Part shown: positions 34,085 through 45,205 of the stretch, one piece after another
How positions within the stretch are numbered: the first letter of the stretch is position 1
How the letters are laid out: the number at the start of each line of letters is the position of its first letter
Program-made: the position numbers and the translations under genes
Notes under the pieces: model-generated
What the model was told of the DNA's origin: nothing
Databases searched by the model: none
What the model saw: only the letters and a program-made list of their open reading frames with translations
Origin: Antedon mediterranea
Lineage: Eukaryota > Echinodermata > Crinoidea > Comatulida > Antedonidae
Assembly: GCF_964355755.1 (NCBI RefSeq)
Contig: NC_092678.1
Coordinates: 13,982,922 to 14,046,921 of the forward strand
Direction of reading: 5' to 3'
DNA: 64,000 nt

Positions 34085-34775
34085 TAGGGGCTACCCACAC
34101 TCACAGTGATAAAGTTTATTAGTATATTTGTTTCTATAATATCTAACAGTACCAACACTACCGATCAAAAGTGGTTAGTACCTATTTGCAGTATTGTATA
34201 GCATTACAATACTATTTCTGTTTATTCTCCAAGGGTCTATACATTTACCTACTTGTGTTAAACCATGGAGGTATGCAAGTATGGTTAAACCAAATAATTT
34301 GGAATGTTCCATTCATTGCAAATCAATACATTTGTATAAACGTATATTAAATCGATCAAAATAGTATTTTTTTAAAGAAAATCGGCCTGTCTTCAACATT
34401 ATGATGCTGTACTCGAGCTGTTCAACCGGTTTTCAGCCATTAAAAACAGTTATCGTAGGAAGAGATAGGAAAATGCGAAGCATCCTCGTATTATTGTATG
34501 CAGGTATTTTTCACGGTGGACATGCATTAGACAGTGTATACCACGATCGGAAAACACCCCTTTTTGGGGCAAATCGTTGAACCTAAATTCGTTTTAATTG
34601 TCAATAACTAATTATCTGACTCAATTTAATTAGTAAGCAGGTTTACATCAGGTGGTTAAAATCAGTACCGGAAGTACGAACCAACTTTATTATACCATCG
34701 AGTAAAAATTCTAGAAGTAAGGCGCGATTTACCGAATTTTGCCCTTACGTAAATTTATATATAGAAGCATGTGTG
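34085..34775. repeat. Segmental duplicate B (paired with 17.88-18.6 kb)
   Basis: About 700 bp in the same orientation as the copy in the Roco-type intron. It lies shortly upstream (genomic right) of the possible exon at 33637. It lacks the 66-bp tandem repeat of the other copy. Confidence 0.85.
34473..34580 (+). CDS. Second copy of the 35-residue ORF
   Basis: Same length and frame as 18303-18410, start M-R-S-I-L-V-L-L-Y-A, and the same C-terminal sixteen residues. See the paired entry for the argument for and against a peptide. Confidence 0.25.
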   Translation: MRSILVLLYAGIFHGGHALDSVYHDRKTPLFGANR

Positions 34776-35830
34776 CGAGTTTGGTGTAATGGTTATGTAA
34801 CAAGCCTTTCAATTAACAATAGCTTCAGTTGACTAACAATAGAACAGCAACGCGAAAATCAAACAAGTGAATTTGAAAAGAAATAGGTTTTTTAAACTAC
34901 TCGCATCAAAAAACGTGTACATTAAATAAAATTATGTTTTAAAATTACAAATCACAAATTATAACTCTTGGCTCTTGTTAAAAAATGAAGTTTTTTTGAC
35001 AAATAGTTCTCGAGAAAATGCAATTTCAGTTTACTTGTTACTTTAAGACTGCTCGCCGGCTTTTGAACAATTCTAGCAGGTCTAAAAAAGTATACTAAAA
35101 AGTGGTCCAGAATTGGGACCATGGTCCGAAATGGTCCCAAAATTTAATGGAATGGTCCTTGACCACATATCTATCTGTACATTCATTTTGGTAAAGATCT
35201 TGTAATTACTTTTTGAGTAATCCTGCTAACAAACAAACAAACAGACAGACAAACAAACAAACAAACTAGCCTTCGCGCATAGCGCGATACTTGGCCAAAT
35301 CAAAATTGGCCTCCTGACATTGACCCAATTTTCACCAAAAGTGTGTGTCTTATGCTGTGTGATTTAGGCTAATTTCACTACAATCATGTGTATACGAGTT
35401 TGGTGTAAAGGTTTGTAACCAGCCTTTCAACTAACATTACGTGTACAGCCCCATTAGAGAATGTGTTCATTTTTACCCGAAGTTTTTCAAAACTTTGGGT
35501 AAATGTCACTTAACCTCCTACTGTGACATGTGTTTATATAAGTCCAACTTTGATAGACAGGTCGTTAAACCTTTTGATCATTGCTGACTTCTGCTAGTTT
35601 TTGCCTGACCATTGACCTTGCATACTGAAGAATGTACCTTTTCCTAATCAATCAATTACAAGAAAGCTAATAAAATCACAGGGGTATAATAGGATTCAGG
35701 TCATTAATCACCTGCTTAGTTGATTTATCTGATAAGGATTTTGACCAAAAAGTTCTAATGGGGATGTACACCTAATGAACAATAGCTCAGACAACTAACA
35801 ATAGAACAGCAACGCGAAAAACACACGGGT
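34770..35830. repeat. Duplicated flank split by a small MITE; (caaa)n tract
   Basis: The phrase gagtttggtgtaa ... gcctttcaa ... aacaatagaacagcaacgcg occurs uninterrupted at 34779-34860 and interrupted at 35396-35820. The interruption (about 35440-35768) has 17-18 bp inverted ends (gtgtaca-ccccattaga) and no ORF. A (caaa)n/(caga)n tract lies at 35230-35268. Confidence 0.65.
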
Positions 35831-36750
35831 GAATTTGAAAAATAGGCATATTTTCATCATTGTTTAGCCTATGCGTGCGTAGCCTGTCACTTTTGACGTG
35901 CTCGTATAACGCAATTTTGAGTTTAAAAATGAATAAAATGTCATTAAATTGTTGTAGAAAGGTTTTAAAACAGAAATCATGCAGAAATGGTGCGCATTAA
36001 CGTTTTATGCACATTGCGCACGCAAAAATGTGCGCAATTTTTAAACATTTAAAAGTACCTGAAACGTACTCTAATTTCATAAATAATGAATTTTGACTTT
36101 TTTAAAAATGTTAAGCGCAGATACGCGTATATGCGCTACGCACGTAATTATATTGCCATATGATGACCTGAAATTTATGAGTACCAAATTTGGTTTAATT
36201 ATGATAAATGCTTGTGAAGATATGATTACAAACGTGACTTTGTTAATTCGCGCGTAGACTGCGTAATTTTTGATTGCGCATCGTGACAAGATAACCACAT
36301 CGATTCCTGGCCATAAGAAATATACTCTGAAAAAATGACGTAGCTAGATGAAACATATATCTCAAGATAATTGACGGACAAATTATAATCTATAATTCAT
36401 CACAATGACGAATTATAGGTTATATGCATTGATTTAAGTAATAAGATAATTGATTTTTAAAAGATATATTTATTTTGTCATGGTGTTAGGCCAATTTATA
36501 ATAATTATATGAAAGAGATTTTGGTATTATGCTAATACAATAACCGGTATCATCACTGCACATCGAGCCACTTGCATAAAAACAACCCGATCAAAGATCC
36601 GTATACATTATAAACTTTTCTTATTACATAATAATAAATACATAATTTTTATATATGTTTCATTATAAATCAGGCGTATAATTTATACACTACATGAGAA
36701 ATAAAATTGAACAAACAATACGGATATAACAAAATCTTATTTCGTTTTGT
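35831..36750. other. AT-rich flank with gcgc-containing phrases
   Basis: Short phrases such as tgcgcacg, gcgcaatttt and tacgcgtatatgcg recall the 41.6-50.3 kb repeat, and this may be an old relative of it. No gene was seen. Confidence 0.3.
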
Positions 36751-36752
36751 TT

Positions 36753-36826
36753 CCAAGGCGAGACTCGAACACGGTACCACGAGTGGTATAGACGCGATCA
36801 CAGACCATTGAGCCATACGCACTTGG
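36753..36826 (-). other. tRNA-like sequence with A and B boxes
   Basis: On the minus strand, tggctcaatgg resembles a polymerase III A box and gttcgagtctc a B box, about 40 nt apart. The ends ccaag/cttgg could pair, but the D, anticodon and T stems contain mismatches, so it is not a convincing tRNA gene. A tRNA-derived SINE head or a tRNA pseudogene is more likely. Confidence 0.4.
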
Positions 36827-37080
36827 TTGAAGAAATCATCCGTGTATTTACTATGCAGTAACCACTTTGGTGCAATTTTATTACATACGGTTCAGCTGTT
36901 ATGACCATGCAAATTTGGTTTCCGGGTGAAATTTTCTTCAGTTTAACAGTTATCGTTTTGTATAGTATACTCTAACTGAACCTACGTACAGATATTAAAT
37001 TATTTACTTAATTCTCATATACATATACAGGTATGTTTTGTAATTTTATCCTGTAATATACAATTAACAAAATTTTCATA

Positions 37081-38026
37081 ATGGCTCATGCAAAAAGTGC
37101 TGCACAAAGAGGAAAAGAGCAGAAAATGAAACAACGAGAGGTCCGTGCCTGTCAATCTCAAGAGAAGTTAGAAGAAACTCGCAAAAAATCTAGGGAAAGA
37201 ATGGCTCTAAAACAAAATGCTGAAACAAAGGAAGAAAGAAATTTGAGGATCAAAAAGGAGAAATTAACTATGGAAACAAAGAGGGCAAATGAGACTGAGG
37301 AAAAAACTAAGAAAAGGCTTGATGGAGAAAAACGTGCAGTGGCCGAAAAACGTAAACAAGAGACTGGGAACCAGACTAAGGAAAGACTTAAGAGAGAAAA
37401 ACGTGCTGTGTCTGAAAGACGTAAACAAGAGACTGAGAACCAGACTAAGGAAAGACTAAAGAGAGAAAAACGTGCTGTGTCTGAAAGACGTAAACAAGGG
37501 ACTGGGAACCAGACTAAGGAAAGACTTAAGAGAGAAAAACGTGCTGTGTCTGAAAGACGTAAACAAGAGACTGGGAACCAGACTAAGGAAAGACTTAAGA
37601 GAGAAAAACGTGCTGTGTCTGAAAGACGCAAACAAGAGACTGGGAACCAGACTAAGGTTAAGAATTAAGAGAGAAAAATGTGCAGTGTCTGAAAGACGTA
37701 AAAAAGAGACTGGGAACCAGACTAAGGAAAGACTTAAGAGAGAAAAACGTGCTGTGTCTGAAAGACGTAAACAAGAGACTGTGAACCAGACTAAGGAAAG
37801 ACTTAAGAGAGAAAAACGTGCAGTATCTGAAAGACGTGAACAAGAGACTGGGAACCAGACTAAGGAAAGGCTTGAGAGAGAAAAACATGCAGTGTCTGAA
37901 AGACGGAAAAAGGAGACTGGTGTACAGAGAACACTGAGGCTTCGGGAAAAAAGGACTACCGAGTCACTAAGACGTGACAACAAGTGCTCGGACAAACGGT
38001 CGAAAAGACTGAAAATAGCCGATTAA
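37081..38026 (+). pseudogene. Helentron N-terminal coiled coil, 23-residue repeats
   Basis: The protein begins MAHAKSAAQRGKEQK and then shows about nine repeats of 23 residues (69 bp) with the phrase K-R-E-K-R-A-V-S-E-R-R-K-Q-E-T-G-N-Q-T-K-E-R-L. A frameshift near 37660 moves the rest to another frame. It is expected to form a long, highly charged helix. Repeat-number variation by slippage is likely. Confidence 0.8.
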
Positions 38027-38750
38027 CGATGCAAAATATAAAACAACTAAGACGTACAAAAATACCTAGTAACGATGATATTGTGTCCGATTTTTTGAAA
38101 AATGTTAAGGATTCGGCATTTTATGTGTGCTGCTCTTGTCACCGGATGATGTTCAGAATAACGGTTGTTGAATTACATGGCGATCGCTACCCAAAAGCTA
38201 AACCATCAATGCTGGAAAATGTACTTTCATACAGAATCACATCGGCAATTGGGAAACAATAGATTTGCAGAACTTGTCATTTAACACTCAAACGAGGAAA
38301 AATGCCCACGCAAGCAAAAGCTAATAATTTGTCTTTGACTGACCAACCACGAGCGCTAAAAAATTTGAATGCTCTTGAACTGAGATTGATATGTCAACAA
38401 GTTCCTTTCATGAAGATGGTTGGGTTGCCTCGTGGAAAACAACATGGTATCCATGGTCCCGCAGTCAATGTACCAGCAAAACTTGATACAGTATGTTCTT
38501 TATTTCCACGATTACCATCGGAGACACAACTAATTCCAATGAAGTTTAAAAGAAGTTTAAAACATTCCTCGCATTATATCTATGACTATGTTGATATCGG
38601 ACGAGTATAAACAGCTTTGAGATACTTGAAAAGAAACCATGTGTGGTACCACGAGATCGATATCAGAGACAATTGGGTTTTGGATGCTGAAAACGATGAC
38701 AAAGAGCTCTTTCAAGCTTTAGTATGTACCGGTTCAGATAGAAAATCAGA
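37984..38750 (+). pseudogene. Helentron Cys/His region before OTU
   Basis: Two pieces (37984-38262 and 38302-38610) are joined across a stop at 38260-38262. The first has Y-V-C-C-S-C-H-R-M-M-F and the second starts with C-R-T-C-H and continues into an E-L-R-L-I-C-Q-Q-V-P-F-M-K-M phrase that is usual upstream of Helitron replication domains. A second stop (TAA at 38608-38610) precedes R-Y-L-K-R-N-H-V-W-Y-H. It is probably a zinc-binding, DNA-contacting region. Confidence 0.65.
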
Positions 38751-39430
38751 TGAGAATCTAAAAACACCCGATGAAAACAGTGACTCAGAAAATAACGGTC
38801 AAAGTGATGGTGAGAAATTTGACCAAGCTTGCACATGCACTGAGGTTGCTGAAACGAGTGGAGTCACATACCAAATTTGTAACGTTGACGAAAATAGCGA
38901 TTTGGGGAAATTGAACACAATGGCAAAGGAAAATAACATGAACATTGTCGATGTTCCTGGAGATGGGGATTGTATTTTCTACTGCGTGTGTTATCAGCTT
39001 GAAAGATTAGAGATCACAAAGCTGAATGTCAAGGAGTTACGAAGTTGTCTATCAAAATATATGGTTGACAATGCAGATTGCTATCGAGACTTTGTTTGTG
39101 CTAGCGTAGAATCCAATGGTCTGTCCAATGCAGATACCGAGCAACCAACTGGCAACGATCCTGCAATTTCCTTGATAAGCGATGTCGAAACAAGAAAAGA
39201 AATACAATGGATAAAATACTTGGACCGTTTAGAATCTGGAACTCAGTGGGGTGAACATATTTCACTACAAGCTATTGCAGATATGTTTTCTTTGTGCGTG
39301 TTTGTTCATACAACAACAAATATGTTAAAGCATTCTGTTCGCTCTAAGATCGGAGGTGAAACATAGTTTTCATGTTGGGATTGATTGGACAGTCTCATTA
39401 CGTTGTGTTTGAACCTTATGCTCAAGAAAA
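38617..39430 (+). pseudogene. OTU-like cysteine protease domain
   Basis: After an acidic linker, the catalytic motif V-P-G-D-G-D-C-I-F-Y-C lies near 38953. An E-Y-like dimer of OTU secondary structure follows, then W-G-E-H-I-S-L-Q-A-I-A-D near 39250. A stop at 39364-39366 interrupts the domain, and the terminal G-Q-S-H-Y-V-V-F segment with the catalytic His comes in the next frame at about 39388. OTU proteases cut ubiquitin chains; in Helentrons the role is unknown. Confidence 0.8.
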
Positions 39431-40070
39431 TAATGACAACGATGTCGAGCTGCCTGAATCTGTGTGGCAAAATTATGATGACGATGTTGATCAATTATTG
39501 GCAGTACATGAGATAAATGAAGAGGGTAATAATGACAGTGATGAAAATGATGCTGAAGATGCTGATGCTTTTGAAGCGGCTTCAAAGATTCGTGGCTTGC
39601 CCTATGAAACTAGCATGGTCAAAGAAAACGCTGATCTTAAAATTAAATTGATAAGCGTCGCTCCAGCCGAATCGGAAAAACCGCAGCCGATACTCTGTGA
39701 TCTTAATTTTGAAGAGCTATCGAATCCTGATAAATATCATGATGGCAAGAATGCTCTAACAGCTGAAAGACCAATTGAAATAGCTCCACGGAAATACTTC
39801 AATCAAAGACTTCTTGATGTGGATGGACGTTTTGCGAAATCTATTGAATATCTTCTGAGCGAACAATATGCTGTGGAAAACAAACAAGTTCAGGGTGACA
39901 TAAACCACTTTATATTTCGCAGAACGGCCGGAAAACAATGTCATGGTACATGTCTAAATGTTGGCCTTACTAAGAATGTTGAGAAGATGAATGAACTGAT
40001 AAAGGGCAACCATGCATACAAGATTCTAAAAAATATACGAGGTACACGTAGCCATCAAAAACAAACAGAA
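39372..40070 (+). pseudogene. Helitron replication-initiator N-terminal fragment
   Basis: A phrase with K-Y-F-N-Q-R-L-L-D-V-D-G-R-F-A near 39793 and A-Y-K-I-L-K-N-I-R-G-T near 40014 marks the start of the Helitron-like N domain. Directly after this the reading jumps into the helicase, so the remainder of the domain with the HUH nuclease is deleted. Confidence 0.75.
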
Positions 40071-40084
40071 AGTAATTCCGTACA

Positions 40085-40990
40085 GAATCTTTCTCAGTGG
40101 ACCTGGTGGAGCAGGAAAAACTCACGTGATCAGACTGATTCATTCAGACACCAAAGCTGCTTTCCCTTTCACGGATCATAAAGCCAAATGATGTGACAGT
40201 TCTTCTGACAACACCAACAGGTGTGGCAGCTTTTAACGTGGGAGGTATGACAGTCCATTCTGCTTTGCTATTAAGAGTCAAGAAATATGGACAAGGAGGT
40301 GAACCACTTACGTTTGAGAAGTTTATCACCCTGCAATCTAAACTTGAGAACCTACAACTGGTCATCATTGATGAAGTTTCAATGATTGGTTCCGATTTGC
40401 GGGACAGACAGACAGCGGGATTGCACACAGTGTTGATTCTAGCTGAACGAGCACGAGTCATGCTGACATATAACGTTGACACAGCAGATGGTTTGGTAAA
40501 TAGCGTCATAGGAACGGTTACATCAGTGGTAAAAAACGACAAAGGGAAGGTACTAACTGTTCTTGTTTGCTTTGATAATGAGCAGGTTGGACTAAAGGCG
40601 AGATCTACAAGCCAATGGAAAGACATATACCCACTTGCAGTTCCAATTAAGCGTCATGAAGGTAAATTTGATAAAGGTGGGAAAAAAGGTGCACAAATTG
40701 CCCGGAGGCAGTTTCCTTTGACGTTAGCGTGGGCTGTGACAATTTATAAATGTCAAGGACTCACTGTTGATCAGATTGTTGTTAGTATGAAAAATTCCAG
40801 ACGGTTTGGACAAGGACAAGCCTATGTGGCATTTAGTTGTGTGCGATCTTTTAATGGTCTCTTTATCACAGATTTTGACGAGACAGGAATTAGAACCAGC
40901 CAAAAAATAGAAACAGAAATGAATGAAATGCGTGATCAATTGGTGCATTCTATTCCAAAGCCAAACTTTGTCAAACTTCCCAAACCTGAA
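40085..40990 (+). pseudogene. Pif1-type helicase, internally deleted
   Basis: A Walker A (G-P-G-G-A-G-K-T-H-V-I) lies at 40099-40135. Then T-P-T-G-V-A-A-F-N near 40212 and the Walker B I-I-D-E-V-S-M-I near 40365, in a shifted frame. Near 40395 the sequence jumps to the late motifs (A-R-V-M-L-T-Y-N-V near 40450; L-T-L-A-W-A-V-T-I-Y-K-C-Q-G near 40718; A-Y-V-A-F-S-C-V-R near 40822). The middle part of the helicase is deleted. In Helitrons this helicase unwinds the donor DNA. Confidence 0.85.
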
Positions 40991-41625
40991 TGGATCACAC
41001 TTGGTCATCTCAATGTTCACTACTTCTTAGAGAAATTATGTGACTTGAACAGCCACCATGAATCTGAACTTCTGGCAAAGACAGACGTCATGTGCTTTAC
41101 CGAGACCTAATTGAAAAAGGAGCACACCATCGATCAATTTTTAATGATGCATAACTATATAGCGTTCAGAGAAAATGTGCCAGATGAACAAAACCACGCC
41201 GGCGGACATGGTGTTATGATATGTGCGTCGTCACCAGACTTAAGACCATTGGAGCTTCCTTTGATCTCAGTAACTGGGCTAGAATCAAAAGTAGTTGTTC
41301 TCACGACAACAACATTTCGACTAATCGTTTCCGTTATGTATAGAAAACCTTCACAATCAACAAAAGATTTCATGCATTTACTAGACTCACTGCTTGCCCT
41401 GATGCCCTTGAATATTCCAACAATTATACTTGGTGATTTCAATGATAATTTAGTCAATGAGAAACAGTCCTCATTAACAGATTTCATGGCGCGGAATGGC
41501 TTTAAGCAGTACGTGTGCAGTGCGACAACTGATGGCGGATCTTTGTTGGATCATATTTACTTTAACAGACATGATATTAATTTGAATGGTACTGTGTTCA
41601 GATTCATGTGCATGTATCTATTATT
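40991..41625 (+). pseudogene. Endonuclease domain of the Helentron
   Basis: The domain continues in frame with the helicase: L-N-V-H-Y-F, D-V-M-C-F-T-E-T, then a TAA at 41108-41110, then V-M-Y-R-K-P-S near 41335, L-G-D-F-N-D-N-L near 41430 and L-L-D-H-I-Y near 41548. This is the exonuclease-endonuclease-phosphatase fold shared with LINE nucleases. The C-terminal S-D-H motif is missing because the neighbouring repeat begins first. Confidence 0.8.
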
Positions 41626-41628
41626 AAA

Positions 41629-43350
41629 CTTTAAATGCGCGTGTGCGCGTAACTTCTTGTGAAACATGCCATTTTTAATCCATAGAAAGTTTGCCCTTGA
41701 TATGAAATATTCACCAAGTGTCAATACTAAATGACTTTTGGTTTTTAATCTATGATCAATCATTGAAATTGATAAAATCGCACATAAATTACGCTGCGCG
41801 ACTCTAACGTCATATAACAAAGTTTCCTGCACATCTACAGCTACAGGTCAATCTTATGACAAAGTTATACCAAGAATATGTCTACAAACATTTGAGATAT
41901 AGCTGCAACAAAAATCTGGGAAAGAAAGAAGAATAAAGACTAGATTTGAACACTTTGACGAGTTCAGGTTATCCGCGCAAACGCAACATGCACATATTTT
42001 AAACTATACGAACCTCGACAATTATTAAGCCATCCTATGACATGAAATAAATATGTTTACAGTGCTGAATTGTACCTATTTTATAGCACAGTATTTACAG
42101 AATACACTGTATATGTTATATACAGTGTAGCGTGGACGGAATTACGAGACCCATCTTTTAAATCCAATTATTAACACGATGATGTCAAATTGACATAAAA
42201 AATAACAATTTTAGAAGATTATCTAATTAATTACATTAATACAAATTTGAAGAATTTTGGGCACGTAAAAGTGAGATGAGCTCTCGTTAAACGCAATGAA
42301 CTTTTATGCAAGAGGTGAAAATACGACTTTTTTTATTCAATTGGCTATATGATGACTTCACAACATCTGATTGGCAAAATGTTCACATGATTTCGTATCT
42401 ACAATCCAATAGCTTCCTGAAAACGTTTTAATCATGACTATCACTTTTTATTCAGACGAGCTATAACAGATTAAAATTGACTGTAAAAATGAAAATAAGT
42501 GACCCACGTTATTTACATTTTTACACATTATGACGTCATAACAATTAAAATATTTTTAACTCATGCGAAAGATAGTTGATTGACGTAGACAATAATAAAA
42601 TGTTGGAGGAAATGGAATTTGTATAAGCGAGATGCGCTTTGTTGAATGTGATGAGCAATAAGGAAATAGACAAAAATCCTATTTTTTACATTCGTGTGGC
42701 CATACAATGATGTCATAACATCCGAGAGGTAAAAATGTTGCATGAATTCATATCTACAATTTATCTTCTTGCATAATAAGTTAAAAAAATTGGGGTCACC
42801 TTTGATACTGAAGAGCTATAATAGAATCAAAATAGGCATTATTTTGACAATATTTTCTAACATTTTCAACAGAAACGCGAGCAAATGGTCTAAATCAACG
42901 TGCTCGTATGACCTGATTTTAAGTCTAAATTGTTTAAAAGTTGGTAAAATTACTAGAAAAAGGCTGAAAAAACATAAATCACGGCAAAAAATGTATTTTT
43001 AACGCTACGTGCGCACCACGCTCGTAAAATATTTTGCGCGCGCGGTAATTTTTGACATGCTCAAAATGTCATGATCAGCGTAGAAAGTTGATTAAATTAT
43101 GCTTGGTTTTTAGTCTATGATCAATCATAAAAAATCATAAAATCGCGCGTAAGTCATGTTGCGCAACTCTGACGTCATTCAAAAATAGGAGGTGCACAAC
43201 TTCACGTAAATGCCCATATGTTGACAAAGTTATGAAATGTTATGTTTACAAGTTTTTGAGATACGTTCTGCACAAAAATGGGGGAGAAAGAAAGAAGCAG
43301 AAAAAGATCCAGGACGATTAAAAGGAGTTATTCGCTCAATGAGGATAACT
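41629..43350. mobile_element. Helitron-like tandem unit A
   Basis: Unit of about 1.7 kb with markers ttaaatgcgcg, gtgaaacatgcc, ccaagtgtcaat, gacgagttcaggttatccgc (41955), agatagttgattgacg (42569), gtcatgatcagcg (43070) and gacgtcattcaaaaatagg (43172). It ends in a short hairpin (gttattcgc / gaggataac) near 43330. No coding frame was seen. Confidence 0.7.
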
Positions 43351-43665
43351 AAAAATTGAAACAGGACGATTACAAGGAGTTATTCGCTCAATACGGATAA
43401 CTAATAATGCAAAATAAAAGACACAGGACAGTTACAAGGAGTTATCCGCTGAATGCGGATAACTAATAATTGAAATTCATAAAATACCGCGTAACTTACG
43501 CTGCGCGACTCTAACGTTATATAACAAAGTTTCTTGCGACATAAAAAAATCCGGGAAAGAAAGAAGAATAACAAAGAAGATGAAAAAAAAAAGATATTTA
43601 CAATCACAAGGGTTATCCTGCAACTAAGTTGCGGATAACCAACTAGATTTGAACTCGTCACTTTG
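43312..43665. repeat. Array of short hairpins (gttatccgc/gcggataac)
   Basis: Three units of roughly 50-60 bp each hold aggac-gttacaaggagttat(t/c)cgctcaat or ctgaatgcggataac. The third is a perfect 9-bp stem at 43439-43463. A fourth hairpin (ggttatcctgcaac / gttgcggataacc) lies at 43611-43640, then a 10-bp hairpin gaactcgtca-ctt-tgacgagttc at 43651-43673. These look like repeated Helitron 3' termini. Confidence 0.7.
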
Positions 43666-44930
43666 ACGAGTTCGGGTTATCCGCGCAAACGCAACATGCA
43701 CATACGTTTATATATATATGAACGCCGACAATTATTATGCAAGCATATGAAATGAAATAAATATGTTTACAGTGCTGAATTGTACCTATTTTGTAGCATA
43801 CAGCATATTACAGTATTTATACAGAATACACTGTACATATGTTAAATACAGTGTAGCATAGACGAAATTACGAGACCCATCTTTTAAATCCAATTATTAC
43901 ACGATGAGGTCATAAATTGACATATAAACATAACTATTTTAGAAGCTAATTATCTAAATAATTACATTAATACAAATTAGAAGAATTTTGGGCAGGTAAA
44001 AGTGAGATGCTCTCTCGTTTAAACGCAATGAACATTTACGCAAGAGATGAAAATAAGACTTTTTGAATTCAACTGGCCATATGATGACGTCATGACATCA
44101 GATAGACAAAATTTGTATATGAATTCATATCTACAATTCAACAACTTCTATAATAAGTTTTAATTATGCGCGTCACTTTTTATTCTGACGAGCTATAACA
44201 GATTGAAGTTTACTGTAAAGATGAAAAGAAGTGACCCTCGTTATTGACATTTTTAGACATGATGACGTCATAAAAATTAAAATATTTTAATTCATGCGAA
44301 AGATAGTTGATTGACGTTGACAATCTTAAAATCTCGGGGAAAATGGAATACGTATAAGCAAGATGCGCTCTGTTGAATGTGATGAGCAATAACAAAAGAG
44401 ACAAAAATCATATATTTTACATGCGTGTAGCCATACGATGACGTCATAACATCCGAGAGGTAGAAATTCTGCATGAATTCATTTCTACAATTTATCTTCT
44501 TGCATAATAAGTTAAAAAAATTGGGGGTCACCTTCGATCCTGAAGAGCTATATAATAGATTCAAAATAGGCATTATTTTGACAATATTTTATAACTTTTT
44601 AAACTAAAACGCGCGCAAATTGTCTAAATCAACGTGTTCGTATGACGTCATTTAATTTGAAATGATGTCAATCTTTTTTTAAATGACTAGGAAAGGCTGT
44701 AAAATCATAATTCACGAGAAAAAAACATGATTTTCGTACTCCGTGCGCACCATACGTGTACAATTTTTCGCACGCGTCTGAATTTTACTCATGCTCAAAA
44801 TGTCATGATCAGATTAGATATGATTAGAAATTAATTTTGCGCATTTTCCAACTTTAAATGCGCTTGCGCGCGTAACTTTTTGTGAAACATGCCATTTTTA
44901 ATCCATAGAAAGTTTGCCCTTGATATAACA
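43460..44930. mobile_element. Helitron-like tandem unit B, left part
   Basis: Same order of markers as unit A (43663 gacgagttc, 44303 agatagttgattgacg, 44803 gtcatgatcag, 44855 ttaaatgcgc). The unit is cut at gcccttgatat by the LINE and resumes at 48554. Confidence 0.7.
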
Positions 44931-45205
44931 AGAAAATTAAGAGCTATTATTAAGAAAGATGAAAATTTGTGTTATAAATCTACTAAGGAGCTAGGTAGAT
45001 AGAAATGTATAAGAATTATGCAAGATTATATTGTCAAATTGTTATTAATAATATATAATGTCATTATTATAATTATTATATTTATTATTTTAATGTTAAT
45101 ATTACCTATTATTTTATTTTTCTCGACATGTCGGTTTTATAAAAGCGCAACTATAAATTTATATGCACGTCATTACATTTATATTTATGATACTGTACAA
45201 TTAAT

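Larger units (their letters stand above)
37081..41625 (+). mobile_element. Decayed Helentron (Helitron2-type) element
   Basis: In order on one strand: a lysine/arginine-rich coiled-coil region, a Cys-bearing domain, an OTU protease domain, the start of the Helitron replication-initiator region, a Pif1-type helicase and an apurinic-type endonuclease. The mixture of OTU plus C-terminal endonuclease is the hallmark of Helentrons, rolling-circle transposons. The HUH nuclease core is missing and several frameshifts and stops exist, so it cannot move by itself. The 3' end runs into a repeat unit at about 41.63 kb. Confidence 0.8.

Noticed and set aside
36753-36826. Functional tRNA gene
   Set aside because: The D, anticodon and T stems have mismatches and the acceptor pairing does not fit the box positions.
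37158-37995. Long minus-strand Ser/Leu-rich frames
   Set aside because: Antisense reading of the coiled-coil repeat of the Helentron.
43312-43675. CRISPR-like array of short palindromic repeats
   Set aside because: Units are few, spacers are not unique, and the setting is an animal genome with Helitron-like repeats.
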